This document shows, piece after piece, positions 32,405 to 39,966 of a stretch of 40,090 nucleotides of DNA. The position numbers and the translations under genes were made by a program. The stretch spans positions 1-40,090 of the forward strand of contig JAFSAH010000049.1 of NCBI GenBank assembly GCA_017441125.1, written 5' to 3'. Numbering within the stretch: the first letter of the stretch is position 1; each line of letters begins with the position of its first letter. The notes beneath the pieces are model-generated. The model had not been told where the DNA came from, did no database searches, and saw only the letters and a program-made list of their open reading frames with translations. The DNA is from Clostridia bacterium (lineage in GTDB: Bacteria > Bacillota > Clostridia > Oscillospirales > UBA644).

Positions 32405-33790
32405 ATGGATTTATCCGATCTTGCAGCATTAATTGAAAATCAACCCCAAAATTTCAAAGAAAATACGTTTGACCTGGTATCAAAAGTAGCATATTTGATA
32501 GGCGTTCCCAAAACAATATTCGAAAACGAACACGAACCGCCGCAGATAGAAATATATAAGCAGCTGGAAAAGGATAAAACCGCAAGAATAGTCCGTAATC
32601 TCTGCGTAATAAGAAACGCCATTGAACGAAATTATAAAAATATAAATAATGCTATGCGTTTTGAAAACAAATCGCTGTTTTATATGTCAGATTTTATTCC
32701 GCAGGACAGCATGAAACAGCTTTCCGCAGACGGAGTCAGTTTTATAAAAGGTTCGAACAACAAGCTTAATCAGCATATAATTGAAATAAACAGACTTATT
32801 TCCGACAGAATAAACAACTGCAAAGGTCTTTTTCCTCTGTGGATAAACTGGGATTATATTAAAAAGTTGTTTATTATGGAAAACGGGCTTAAAGATGAGG
32901 GAGTAAAAGCCGCTGCAGAACTTTTTTACAGCAACATGTCCTATTATCCGTATAAGGTTTATATGAACTGGATTCCCGCTGATGAAGGCAATGTGTTTTA
33001 TAATGACCGCAAATTTGCCGAACTTCTTTATATGTGGAACAACGATTATTTCGGAGAAATGAGCAAAGTTTCTGACGCCGGTGATTACGTAAAAAGCAAT
33101 ATCTATGATTATATTGAAGAAAGCAAGAAAATTGTTGTTGCCGTTGACTGCGAAAACTCCGACCCATATAAGCTCGCCGCAACAATTAAAAATCTTGATG
33201 ACGAATATCTCAGTAAAATCAGCTCCATCATTCTTTTTGACGATATACATACTGCTTCCGCATGGAGAATTCTTGAGCAGTTCACGGATATTCCCGTTGA
33301 GCACGAACTTATTGAAAGGGTTAAAGAAAACAAATCTCTTGTTGATATAAAACTTACCGCGAGAGCCTGTCAGGAGCATTATGCCAACGGCGTTGATTCT
33401 TTTATCATCTGCTCCAGCGATTCGGATTATTGGGGACTTGTAACAACTCTTTCCACGGCACGTTTTCTTTTTATGATAGAGCATGAGAAAAGTGGCCCAG
33501 ATATCAAAGCCGCTCTTTCAGACTCCGGAATATTTTTCTGTTATCTGGATGATTTCTATTCCGCAAATGCTGAGGAAATCAAACAGGTTGCGCTTTTCAG
33601 TGCAATGCGTGATTATATTGACGAAAACGTTCATCTTAATGTCAACGATATGTTGAACGAAGCATTGAAAACCACAAGAATTGAAATGGGAACTTCCGAG
33701 AAAAATCAGTTTATCAACCGTTACATAAAAACTTTGCAGATGTCCATTGCTGAAAACGGCGACCTTGTTGTGGAATTCAAAAGAAAATAA
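32405..33790 (+). CDS. NYN/PIN-like domain protein
   Basis: 461 residues from the ATG at 32405, which has GGAAGGAG nine bases upstream (an in-frame start 19 codons earlier falls inside the hairpin region). The C-terminal part has the NYN pattern of PIN-like nucleases: VVVAVDCENSDPY (D248, E250, N251), a central LFDD segment (about 278-281) and ICSSDSDYWGL (D339, D341) with the acidic residues expected for metal-dependent RNA cutting. The N-terminal 230 residues are helical and unknown. It lies 135 bases after the helicase gene in the same direction and faces the UvrD gene across a shared terminator. Effector RNase is a reasonable but unproven role. Confidence 0.65.
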   Translation: MDLSDLAALIENQPQNFKENTFDLVSKVAYLIGVPKTIFENEHEPPQIEIYKQLEKDKTARIVRNLCVIRNAIERNYKNINNAMRFENKSLFYMSDFIPQDSMKQLSADGVSFIKGSNNKLNQHIIEINRLISDRINNCKGLFPLWINWDYIKKLFIMENGLKDEGVKAAAELFYSNMSYYPYKVYMNWIPADEGNVFYNDRKFAELLYMWNNDYFGEMSKVSDAGDYVKSNIYDYIEESKKIVVAVDCENSDPYKLAATIKNLDDEYLSKISSIILFDDIHTASAWRILEQFTDIPVEHELIERVKENKSLVDIKLTARACQEHYANGVDSFIICSSDSDYWGLVTTLSTARFLFMIEHEKSGPDIKAALSDSGIFFCYLDDFYSANAEEIKQVALFSAMRDYIDENVHLNVNDMLNEALKTTRIEMGTSEKNQFINRYIKTLQMSIAENGDLVVEFKRK

Positions 33791-33833
33791 AATAAACACC
33801 CCCGTACTTTAATACGTACGAGGGTGTTTATTT
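33790..33833. terminator. bidirectional terminator between NYN-like and UvrD genes
   Basis: An 18-base stem with one mismatch (AAATAAACACCC.CGTAC against GTACG.GGGTGTTTATTT) has an 8-base loop. A and T runs on both sides suit convergent genes. It overlaps the stop codons of both genes by one to two bases, which shows how compact the locus is. Confidence 0.85.
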
Positions 33834-35946
33834 AAATAAGTCCGTTTTTACTTGCTTCAAACAAAATCTCATCGGGGGACATGCTTTTTATACGGACTAA
33901 ATCCCCGTAAGCTGCGGGGCAAAAATGACACGCTGTTCCATAATAATCATAAAGCTGGCTTCTGGCATATTTGACTGTTGCCCAATATTCCTGCCTTTGT
34001 CTTCGTTCTTCTTCCCACTCCGGATGGCCTGTATTCTTAGAATCCTTAAATTCCTTTTCGAATTCACAATCGGGTTCGAATCTCTTATCAAAATCGCTTC
34101 TGTCGATATCCAAATACTGGGATTCTGCAGCCTCTCTAACAAAACGTGATATGTGTTGAGATGAAAGCTCATACGTCATATAAAGGTTTTGTTTTGCCCT
34201 TGTTACAGCAACATAAAAAAGCTTCCTTTCATCTTCAAAATCACTGCGATATTTGTCCTTGTTTTCTTCGAACACTCCGCCAAGCACTTGCCAGTATTTT
34301 TTGCCTCCCATATTTCCAACCGGAAATTCACGCTCCATAAGCTCGGGCAAAAATACAGTATTGAACTCAAGACCTTTTGCTTTATGAATAGTCATAATAT
34401 GAATAGCATCGGCATTCGGATCTTTCGGAACAAAACTATGATATTTATATTCTTCCGCTGCCTGAGTTCCAAGAAATTTTAGTACTCCTGTAATTCTTGC
34501 AGAAAGCTGCCAGTCGCTGTAAATCTCATCGTAATCATCAAGAATCTTTTCAAATCCCTCAAGATCTATGCGCCGTGTTTCAACGTCCTCGGCCTCATTA
34601 TTCAAAAAGTCTGTTTTTTCACAAAATTCATGAATAATAGTACTCAGGCGGAAGTTTCCTCCTCTTACACAACTTCTCAAATACTTGAATCCAATGTTAA
34701 ACCTTTGAGCATCCAAAAGATCTTCCCAGTACTCATAAAGTTTTGCTTTATCCAAATCGTCAAGAATCTGTAATGTTCCCACAAACCTTCTGAAATAATC
34801 TCCGGCAAAAAAATGTTCCGCACTGTCTGTTTCAAAAGGAATCCCAAGTTTTTTAAGAGTTGCAGATAAGGGCGCAATTACTTTGCCTTTTCTGACAAGG
34901 ATGGCAATTTCTTTATATAGAACCCCCTTGCTGTGCAAATCGGATATTTTTTCTGCGATTGCTTTATATTGCTCTGGTTTTCCGGAAAAATTTCTTCCTG
35001 TGATTTCCGAAGGTTTATCCGAAACACCTGAGATCATTTTTTTGTCAATTCGTTTATTGTTGTGGCTGATAACATAGTCTGCGATATCAACAATTTCCGG
35101 AGTACAGCGGAAATTCTTTTCCAGTTTAATTTGCCGCACATTACTGTATCTTTCCGGAAAGGATATCATATTGTTGGCATTACTTCCGCGGAATTGATAA
35201 ATGGTCTGATCATCATCGCCGACAACACAAATATTTGCACCGAATTTCACAATACTCGAAATCAGTTTTTCCTGCAGATTATTTATATCCTGATATTCAT
35301 CGACAACAAGATATTTGATTTTGGAAATATATTCTTTGACGGCAGAATCGGTTTCAATCTGTGCAAGTGTTTCAAAAATCATAAGAGAAAAGTCGATATA
35401 ACCATGGTTATACAGACAACTTCTGTATTTTTCCAAAACATTGCGCTGTGCCTGAGTCCAGAAATCCGCGTTGTCGTAGTCATCGATCATTTTATCTATG
35501 CATTGCAGAAACAAATTGATATTACGCGGGTACGGCTCAAGATTCAGATCACTCATTCCGCATTTGTCACTGTATCTTGTAACAAAATGATGGTTTTTAA
35601 CCGTGTCAAGAATTTTATGATTCTTAAAACATTCAGAATAGTTTTTTAGAATATTATTGCAAAAACCATGTATTGTGCCTATATACATTTTTTCAATGTT
35701 GCATACATTGTTTTCACCGAGAGCTTTTTCTATGCGATTTTTTAATGATGCGGCAGCTTTTTCGGTAAAGGTGAATGCTACAATATTTTCGGGCAAAACA
35801 TCTTGCTTGTTTTGAAGAATATTTGCAATTCTTCTGGATATTACTTCAGTTTTTCCGGAACCTGCGCAGGCAATAATCTGTAAATTGTGATCGATTTCAG
35901 AAACAGCTTCCTGCTGTTCAATCGTTAAAACTACTTTGTCGCTCAT
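33832..35946 (-). CDS. UvrD/Rep-family superfamily 1 helicase
   Basis: 704 residues with the complete motif set: Q-x-x-A TIEQQEAV, Walker A ACAGSGKT (26-33), DEYQDINN (motif II, about 216), VVGDDDQTIYQFRG (motif III, about 240), a FRCTPEIVD segment, HKAKGLEF (motif V, about 520) and FYVAVTRAK (motif VI, about 585). The C-terminal 100 residues are not UvrD-typical and hold a Cys pair (CHFC, about 670). A 3'-5' DNA helicase activity is expected. It begins one base after the stop of the upstream gene, without a good ribosome site of its own, so translational coupling is likely. UvrD-like helicases are frequent in defence systems such as Gabija, but no GajA is present here. Confidence 0.88.
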   Translation of the reverse strand: MSDKVVLTIEQQEAVSEIDHNLQIIACAGSGKTEVISRRIANILQNKQDVLPENIVAFTFTEKAAASLKNRIEKALGENNVCNIEKMYIGTIHGFCNNILKNYSECFKNHKILDTVKNHHFVTRYSDKCGMSDLNLEPYPRNINLFLQCIDKMIDDYDNADFWTQAQRNVLEKYRSCLYNHGYIDFSLMIFETLAQIETDSAVKEYISKIKYLVVDEYQDINNLQEKLISSIVKFGANICVVGDDDQTIYQFRGSNANNMISFPERYSNVRQIKLEKNFRCTPEIVDIADYVISHNNKRIDKKMISGVSDKPSEITGRNFSGKPEQYKAIAEKISDLHSKGVLYKEIAILVRKGKVIAPLSATLKKLGIPFETDSAEHFFAGDYFRRFVGTLQILDDLDKAKLYEYWEDLLDAQRFNIGFKYLRSCVRGGNFRLSTIIHEFCEKTDFLNNEAEDVETRRIDLEGFEKILDDYDEIYSDWQLSARITGVLKFLGTQAAEEYKYHSFVPKDPNADAIHIMTIHKAKGLEFNTVFLPELMEREFPVGNMGGKKYWQVLGGVFEENKDKYRSDFEDERKLFYVAVTRAKQNLYMTYELSSQHISRFVREAAESQYLDIDRSDFDKRFEPDCEFEKEFKDSKNTGHPEWEEERRQRQEYWATVKYARSQLYDYYGTACHFCPAAYGDLVRIKSMSPDEILFEASKNGLI

Positions 35947-35947
35947 A

Positions 35948-37225
35948 TTAATTACCGTAATTCATTAAATAATCATACAATTGTTTGTTTATTCTTGCTT
36001 TCTCAAGGGCAGATTCACCCTCTGTGATAGAAAAATTTATAAGCAGATATTCCCTTGTGTTATTTGCAAGATCGAATTCTGCGGAGGTATCTGCAGCCAG
36101 GTCTAAAAGATCATAGAACTCATTTTTTATTTCTCGCATTCCTGTGTATCTGGCAGCACGAGAAATAAGTTTTGCCTGATTTCCCAAGGCTCCGGTAGAA
36201 ACAAGTATATCATCACCTACAAAATCAAAGAATTTTTTCATTACTTGATCAACGTCCTCTGCGCCTTCAATAACAGACAGTTCAACCCTTGCTTTTCTTG
36301 CGGCATCTTTTCTTCCGGCTATTCCGTCCCATGGACGGATAAGGCTTTGGAATTCATCGATAATTTTCCCGTTATGTATTTTTACAGCAGCAATCTGGTA
36401 AATGGGTTTCGCTGCAACCATGCTGAATGCTTCGGAACACCAGAACGTACAATAATCCTTCAGTTCATCTTCAAAGCATTCTTTAATCGGAGTAAATTCA
36501 TCTTCTTTGATTTTTTTGGGTTTGCCTTCAATAGCAGGGTGATTGATTCCTTTCTCATCATAAAACATCGCTACCACGCGACGGCGTTCCTCCGTAGATG
36601 GCCAATATGGTTTTTTTGTACGGTATTTGTTCGTATCTTCTTTTTGTCTACTTAGTATAGATATCATATATTCAGGAGAATAAAAAAGCAATTTTCTTCT
36701 ATCAACATCGTTGCAAAGTTCGATAGCTTTTTCTGTAATGGTATCAGCCATTTCGTATTCACCAATCATAGCAAAATATTTTGCCGCTTCAGCATATATT
36801 TCACAGTAAAGATTATCAGATTCTGCGATGATTTCACACCACTGTTTTGCTTTAATTAAATCATTTGGGATATATTTTTTAATCAAATTATACAAAACAT
36901 TTTGAGCACGGGTATCAGTAATTTTATGTGATTTAAGATATTCTATTGCAGCATTTTCAAAGCGTATATCTCGGCGTATTCTGTAACATTCGCAAAGATA
37001 GTAACCGATATCTTCGTAATCACAATAATTGGAAATTTCAGAAATGAGGTCAACTCTCGCCATCTTATCTTCAAGTCCTGCAACATATTCAAGCAGATAA
37101 GGATTTTCACATTTATCTATTCTATAATAAATAATTTCATTAAAGAGTTTATTCAAATTATCCGGAGATGCACATTTTTGGCACAAATGTCTATCATTTT
37201 CGCAACCGCAGTTCAAACATTTCAT
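35948..37225 (-). CDS. zinc-finger and degenerate DEDDh exonuclease-fold protein
   Basis: 425 residues. A Cys cluster (CLNCGC...CQKC, 4-19) opens the protein. The middle (about 25-250) is helical and TPR-like. Residues from about 258 to 425 follow the DnaQ/DEDDh exonuclease layout (IYQIAAVKIHNGKIIDEFQSLIRP; FFDFVGDDILVS; ESALEKARINKQLYDYLM). The catalytic acids and the histidine appear replaced: the D-x-E motif reads C-S-E, and the H...D of the last motif reads E...A or K. It may bind rather than cut nucleic acid. Good AAGGAG start. It is the first gene of a two-gene operon with the helicase. Confidence 0.65.
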   Translation of the reverse strand: MKCLNCGCENDRHLCQKCASPDNLNKLFNEIIYYRIDKCENPYLLEYVAGLEDKMARVDLISEISNYCDYEDIGYYLCECYRIRRDIRFENAAIEYLKSHKITDTRAQNVLYNLIKKYIPNDLIKAKQWCEIIAESDNLYCEIYAEAAKYFAMIGEYEMADTITEKAIELCNDVDRRKLLFYSPEYMISILSRQKEDTNKYRTKKPYWPSTEERRRVVAMFYDEKGINHPAIEGKPKKIKEDEFTPIKECFEDELKDYCTFWCSEAFSMVAAKPIYQIAAVKIHNGKIIDEFQSLIRPWDGIAGRKDAARKARVELSVIEGAEDVDQVMKKFFDFVGDDILVSTGALGNQAKLISRAARYTGMREIKNEFYDLLDLAADTSAEFDLANNTREYLLINFSITEGESALEKARINKQLYDYLMNYGN

Positions 37226-37376
37226 TTTATTTCTCCTTGGTTCGTTAGAATTTTTTGCAATACTCTTAACGTATTATAAACAAAAAACTTATATATTGCT
37301 TTATAACTAATTATAGCACGGTATATAAAAAATTCAATTGAAGCATTTTATTACATTAGCCGCATTTATCTTTCCT

Positions 37377-37421
37377 TACTACACATTCGTAAAAGCAGAC
37401 TTCATTTGCTAAAATGTAGTA
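37377..37421. promoter_or_regulatory. inverted repeat before tnpV, possible operator
   Basis: TACTACA at 37377-37383 is mirrored by TGTAGTA at 37415-37421, 31 bases apart, with partial matching inside (CATT / AAATG). It ends at the ribosome site AAAGGAGG of the gene at 37436. An operator or leader hairpin is possible. The rest of 37226-37435 is AT-rich with no ORF. Confidence 0.4.
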
Positions 37422-37435
37422 AAGGAGGTTTTATT

Positions 37436-37813
37436 ATGCAAAGTACAATTCATAATGAACAAAACGGCCTTGATTACACTCTTTGCGGAGAATATTATCC
37501 CCCGAATCTTCTTCCACCACAAATTGAAGAAAAAGAAATAGGTATTTGGGGTATGCGGCACCTCAGATATATAAAACAGCACAAAAAAGTACGTTACACA
37601 AATCTGATGACAACTGGAAAATTGAATGTATACCTTGTGGAGATTGACGAGCGTGCTCAAAATATGAAAGCTGTGCTCATCAAACAAATGTCAGAGCACA
37701 AAGGCGTAAATGAAATGCTCAAAAAACGAAATCAGATTGAATGGGTTCGGAAAATGAACAATATCCGTAATAGGGTCGATGAAATAATCAACAACGAAAT
37801 CATCTTCAATTAA
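37436..37813 (+). CDS. tnpV: TnpV-family transposon-associated protein
   Basis: 125 residues from ATG 37436, with AAAGGAGG seven bases upstream. The sequence follows the TnpV family throughout: GLDYTLCGEYYPP, GIWGMRHLRYIKQHK, YTNLMTTGKLNVYL and a WVRKMNNIRNRVDEIINNEII end. TnpV proteins occur in Tn4451-type elements of Clostridia and in many gut integrative elements; their function is not well established, and a role in excision or replication control has been suggested. No transposase is in view. The family call is secure. Confidence 0.85.
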   Translation: MQSTIHNEQNGLDYTLCGEYYPPNLLPPQIEEKEIGIWGMRHLRYIKQHKKVRYTNLMTTGKLNVYLVEIDERAQNMKAVLIKQMSEHKGVNEMLKKRNQIEWVRKMNNIRNRVDEIINNEIIFN

Positions 37814-37816
37814 AGT

Positions 37817-37855
37817 TTCTGGCTAAAATACGATGCCATCGTATTTTAGCCAGAA
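37817..37855. terminator. perfect 18-base inverted repeat after tnpV
   Basis: The arms 37817-37834 and 37838-37855 are perfect complements with a 3-base loop GCC. A T-run (TTATTTTTTTATTTT) follows about 12 bases later rather than directly, so it may work as a terminator or as a cruciform or binding site. Confidence 0.6.
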
Positions 37856-37882
37856 GACTGCAAATCTTATTTTTTTATTTTG

Positions 37883-37920
37883 CAAATATCCCCCGAAGTA
37901 TATCCTTCGGGGGATATTTG
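37883..37920. terminator. GC-rich hairpin, probable terminator
   Basis: The 16-base perfect arms 37883-37898 and 37905-37920 enclose a 6-base loop, with a CCCCCGAAG/CTTCGGGGG core. The flanking T residues are moderate. With the preceding repeat it forms a double barrier between tnpV and the parM region. Confidence 0.65.
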
Positions 37921-37937
37921 TTTATGCGGATATCAAG

Positions 37938-38286
37938 TGGTTCTGCAAGAACCATAAACTGGTTCTACAAGACCATTAAAATTCTTTTTCAGATGGTTTA
38001 AAATTAAGTTGTAGAGCGAACCCGGACTTAGAGTCCGGATTTTCGATGAAAAAACAGCCAAAAACCGGACTACAAGGCCGTAAAAATTTCCGGCTTGTTG
38101 TATTAAAATATATTTAGGACACAAACAAAATCTTTTTGATTTTGCCATGACTTGGCCTGCGAGGCCAGGTAAAACAGGCCTGCAAGACAGTAAAAAAATC
38201 AGTTCTGACAGTCTATAATTAAAATGTGACCCAACGGGTCCTTTTTTACCCTTAAATCTGTCTAAAAAAGGACCTACAAGGCCGTT
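37938..38286. repeat. array of short hairpins with three-base loops (candidate parC)
   Basis: In this gene-free stretch upstream of parM, short palindromes recur: TGGTTCT-GCA-AGAACCA (37938-37954), TGGTTCT-ACA-AGACCA (37960-37975), CCGGACT-TAG-AGTCCGG (38022-38038), CCGGACT-ACA-AGGCCG (38065-38080), TTGGCCT-GCG-AGGCCA (38152-38167), AGGCCT-GCA-AGAC (38176-38188), and AAGGACCT-ACA-AGGCCG (about 38268-38284). A GACCCAACGGGTC hairpin lies at 38228-38240. The common core is CT-(A/G)CA-AG. In type II partition loci the centromere is a set of repeats upstream of parM, so this is a candidate. Spacing is irregular, which argues for caution. Confidence 0.5.
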
Positions 38287-38340
38287 TTAAGCTTTCCCAA
38301 AACAGAGTAATATTTAATTACATACAAAACTGAATAACAT

Positions 38341-38471
38341 CATCAGATACGCAATAATGATACTCCTGCCCAGTCACAGTCCGAGCGAGATAAAACCGTC
38401 ACAGGCAATGAGGGCAGCCGGCAGTGATCTGCCGGCGGTTTAATTCCCGTGGGCTGAAAAGCCGTCTGATG
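38341..38471 (+). ncRNA. candidate structured RNA or leader upstream of parM
   Basis: CATCAGA (38341-38347) can pair with TCTGATG (38465-38471), closing a region of higher GC. Inside, GCCGGCAG-TGAT-CTGCCGGC (38417-38436) is a perfect 8-base hairpin. CTGCCC (38366-38371) can pair with GGGCAG (38412-38417), AAACCG (38393-38398) with CGGTTT (38436-38441), and GGC/GCC closes a TGAAAA loop (38452-38463). Several of these cross, which would mean a pseudoknot or switching. I do not recognise a known riboswitch. The alternative is a DNA site such as an origin or centromere. Confidence 0.4.
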
Positions 38472-38531
38472 AAAAAAACAACAAAATGTAAACCAAGAAA
38501 CCCGTTTTAATTACGAAAGGAGCGAATGCAA

Positions 38532-39449
38532 ATGAAAAGAATCAATGACAAATTCATTATCGGAATCGACCACGGTTATGGGAACATCAAAACGGCAAAC
38601 TGCTGTTTTGAATCGGGACTACTTAAGTTTGATAATGACCCTCCCATTACCATAAATATGCTCATCTTTGAGGGAAAGAAGTATCTCATCGGCGAAGGAC
38701 ACAAGGAATTCATCCCTGAAAAAGGAATAGATGAGGATTACTATATCCTGACCCTTGCGGCAATTGCAAGAGAACTTTCCGAATATGGGATGACAGAGGC
38801 AGATGTTATTATCGCCGCAGGACTTCCCCTCACCTGGTTCGGTACTCAGAAAGAGGAATTCATAAAATATCTTATGAAAAACAGAAAGGTAGATTTTGTT
38901 TTCAGAAGTACGGAATATCACATCACAATTTCGGATGTACGCGTTTATCCCCAGGGCTATGCGGCTGTTGTTGAAAATATATGCTATCTCAAAGGTCTTA
39001 CCATGGTTGCAGATATCGGAAATGGAACCATGAACATCTTCTATACCCAAAGTGGCAAGCTGAAGGCGGAACATATGTTCACCGAGAAATACGGGACTTA
39101 TCAGTGTACCCTTGCGGTAAGGGAAAAATTCCTGCAGAAAACCGGCAGAGAGATAAACGATTCAATCATCAATGAGGTTTTACAAAAGGGTGCTGCCGAT
39201 ATTGATGAGACGGATCTTAAAATCATCCGCGAAGCTTCGGAAGAGTATGTCCGTAATATATTCAGAAAGCTTCGTGAACACGGTTATGACGAAAAGACCA
39301 TGAATCTTTGCATTGCCGGCGGCGGAGGCTGCCTTATCAAAAATTTCTTTGATACCAACGGAAAACGCATAAAGTTCGTTGAAGATATCAAAGCCGCGGC
39401 AAGAGGTTATGAATACATGGCTCTGCTGCAGCTTTACAACGGAAGATAA
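38532..39449 (+). CDS. parM: ParM/StbA-like actin-family ATPase for plasmid or ICE segregation
   Basis: 305 residues from ATG 38532 (AAAGGAG nine bases upstream; the ATG at 38526 is too close to it). It shows actin-fold nucleotide motifs: IGIDHGYGNIKTA (phosphate 1), VADIGNGTMNIFY (phosphate 2) and CIAGGGGCL (adenosine loop). The family forms filaments that push apart plasmid copies bound by ParR at parC, at the cell interior. The next gene is a ParR-size ribbon-helix-helix-like protein one base after the stop. The upstream hairpin array would be the expected place for parC. The presence of this set indicates a plasmid or plasmid-like integrative element. Confidence 0.85.
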   Translation: MKRINDKFIIGIDHGYGNIKTANCCFESGLLKFDNDPPITINMLIFEGKKYLIGEGHKEFIPEKGIDEDYYILTLAAIARELSEYGMTEADVIIAAGLPLTWFGTQKEEFIKYLMKNRKVDFVFRSTEYHITISDVRVYPQGYAAVVENICYLKGLTMVADIGNGTMNIFYTQSGKLKAEHMFTEKYGTYQCTLAVREKFLQKTGREINDSIINEVLQKGAADIDETDLKIIREASEEYVRNIFRKLREHGYDEKTMNLCIAGGGGCLIKNFFDTNGKRIKFVEDIKAAARGYEYMALLQLYNGR

Positions 39450-39450
39450 C

Positions 39451-39735
39451 ATGGTTATCCGCAGAATAAATCTCCGTTTTGACCTTGAAAATCCGCTTGA
39501 GCGCAGGATATATGAATACCTTGAAGATTACGACGGCTCCCGTAATCAGCTTGTTATTGAAGCACTGAACGAATACATAGAGAACGAAACGGATAACGAA
39601 ACCTGGCTTCTCGGCAGGATAAGAAGAATCGTTCGGGAAGAACTTAAAAATGCGGATTTTTCATTTGAGGAAGAAAAGCGGAACACAGATGATAACGGTG
39701 CATCGGTTCTTGAAGATCTGAAACTTTTTGGGTGA
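39451..39735 (+). CDS. ParR-like small DNA-binding protein
   Basis: 94 residues: a short beta strand (VIRRINLRFDL) and then LERRIYEYLEDYDGSRNQLVIEALNEYIE, a ribbon-helix-helix-like pattern, then an acidic tail. Its size and its position one base after the parM stop fit the ParR centromere-binding adaptor. Sequence conservation in ParR is low, so the call rests on context and the RHH pattern. No strong separate ribosome site is seen; translation is probably coupled. Confidence 0.65.
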   Translation: MVIRRINLRFDLENPLERRIYEYLEDYDGSRNQLVIEALNEYIENETDNETWLLGRIRRIVREELKNADFSFEEEKRNTDDNGASVLEDLKLFG

Positions 39736-39736
39736 T

Positions 39737-39797
39737 GTGAGCCACTTTTGGCTCACGAAAAGATAAAAATTGGGGACTTTGAGCCATTTTTGGCTCA
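39737..39797. repeat. two TGAGCCA hairpins 42 bases apart
   Basis: GTGAGCCA-CTTT-TGGCTCAC (39737-39756) and TGAGCCA-TTTT-TGGCTCA (39780-39797) are near copies, with 4-base loops and a 42-base offset (about four helical turns). They follow the ParR-like gene directly and may be terminators or protein sites. Neither has a T-run. Confidence 0.55.
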
Positions 39798-39886
39798 GAG
39801 CAAAATGACCCCTATTAAAAGATATTGAAGGTGATAAAACAAAAAACATAGACTTACCGGGAGGGAACGGTCTGTCTTATGCAATA

Positions 39887-39950
39887 ACAAGCAGGGAACT
39901 TGTACGGCAAGTTCCGCTTGTCAGGGGTCACCCCTGAAACCCCGATAAGG
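39887..39950. other. candidate oriT next to the mobC-like gene
   Basis: ACAAGCAGGGAACTTG (39887-39902) and CAAGTTCCGCTTGT (39908-39921) form a near-perfect inverted repeat (a two-base bulge). AGGGGTCACCCCT and a GAAACCCCGATAAGG stretch follow (39923-39950), ending 16 bases before a MobC-like gene. An inverted repeat followed by a conserved GC-rich nick region, adjacent to relaxosome genes, is the usual form of oriT. The nick site cannot be placed without the relaxase, which lies outside the window. Confidence 0.5.
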
Positions 39951-39966
39951 AAAGGAGCTGATTTTA

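Noticed and set aside
33832..35946. Gabija (GajB) assignment
   Set aside because: The helicase has UvrD motifs, but there is no OLD-family GajA nuclease gene adjacent; the partner is a different protein.
37933..38148. 71-aa minus-strand ORF in the hairpin array
   Set aside because: It is built of palindrome sequence, has no ribosome site or family resemblance, and is interrupted by repeat structure.
37938..38286. CRISPR array
   Set aside because: Repeats are short palindromes of varying sequence without constant repeat length or regular unique spacers, and no cas genes are near.
38341..38471. hammerhead ribozyme or cobalamin riboswitch
   Set aside because: A CTGATGA string occurs near 38466 but the GAAA and stem arrangement of a hammerhead is absent, and the conserved cobalamin-box bases are not found.
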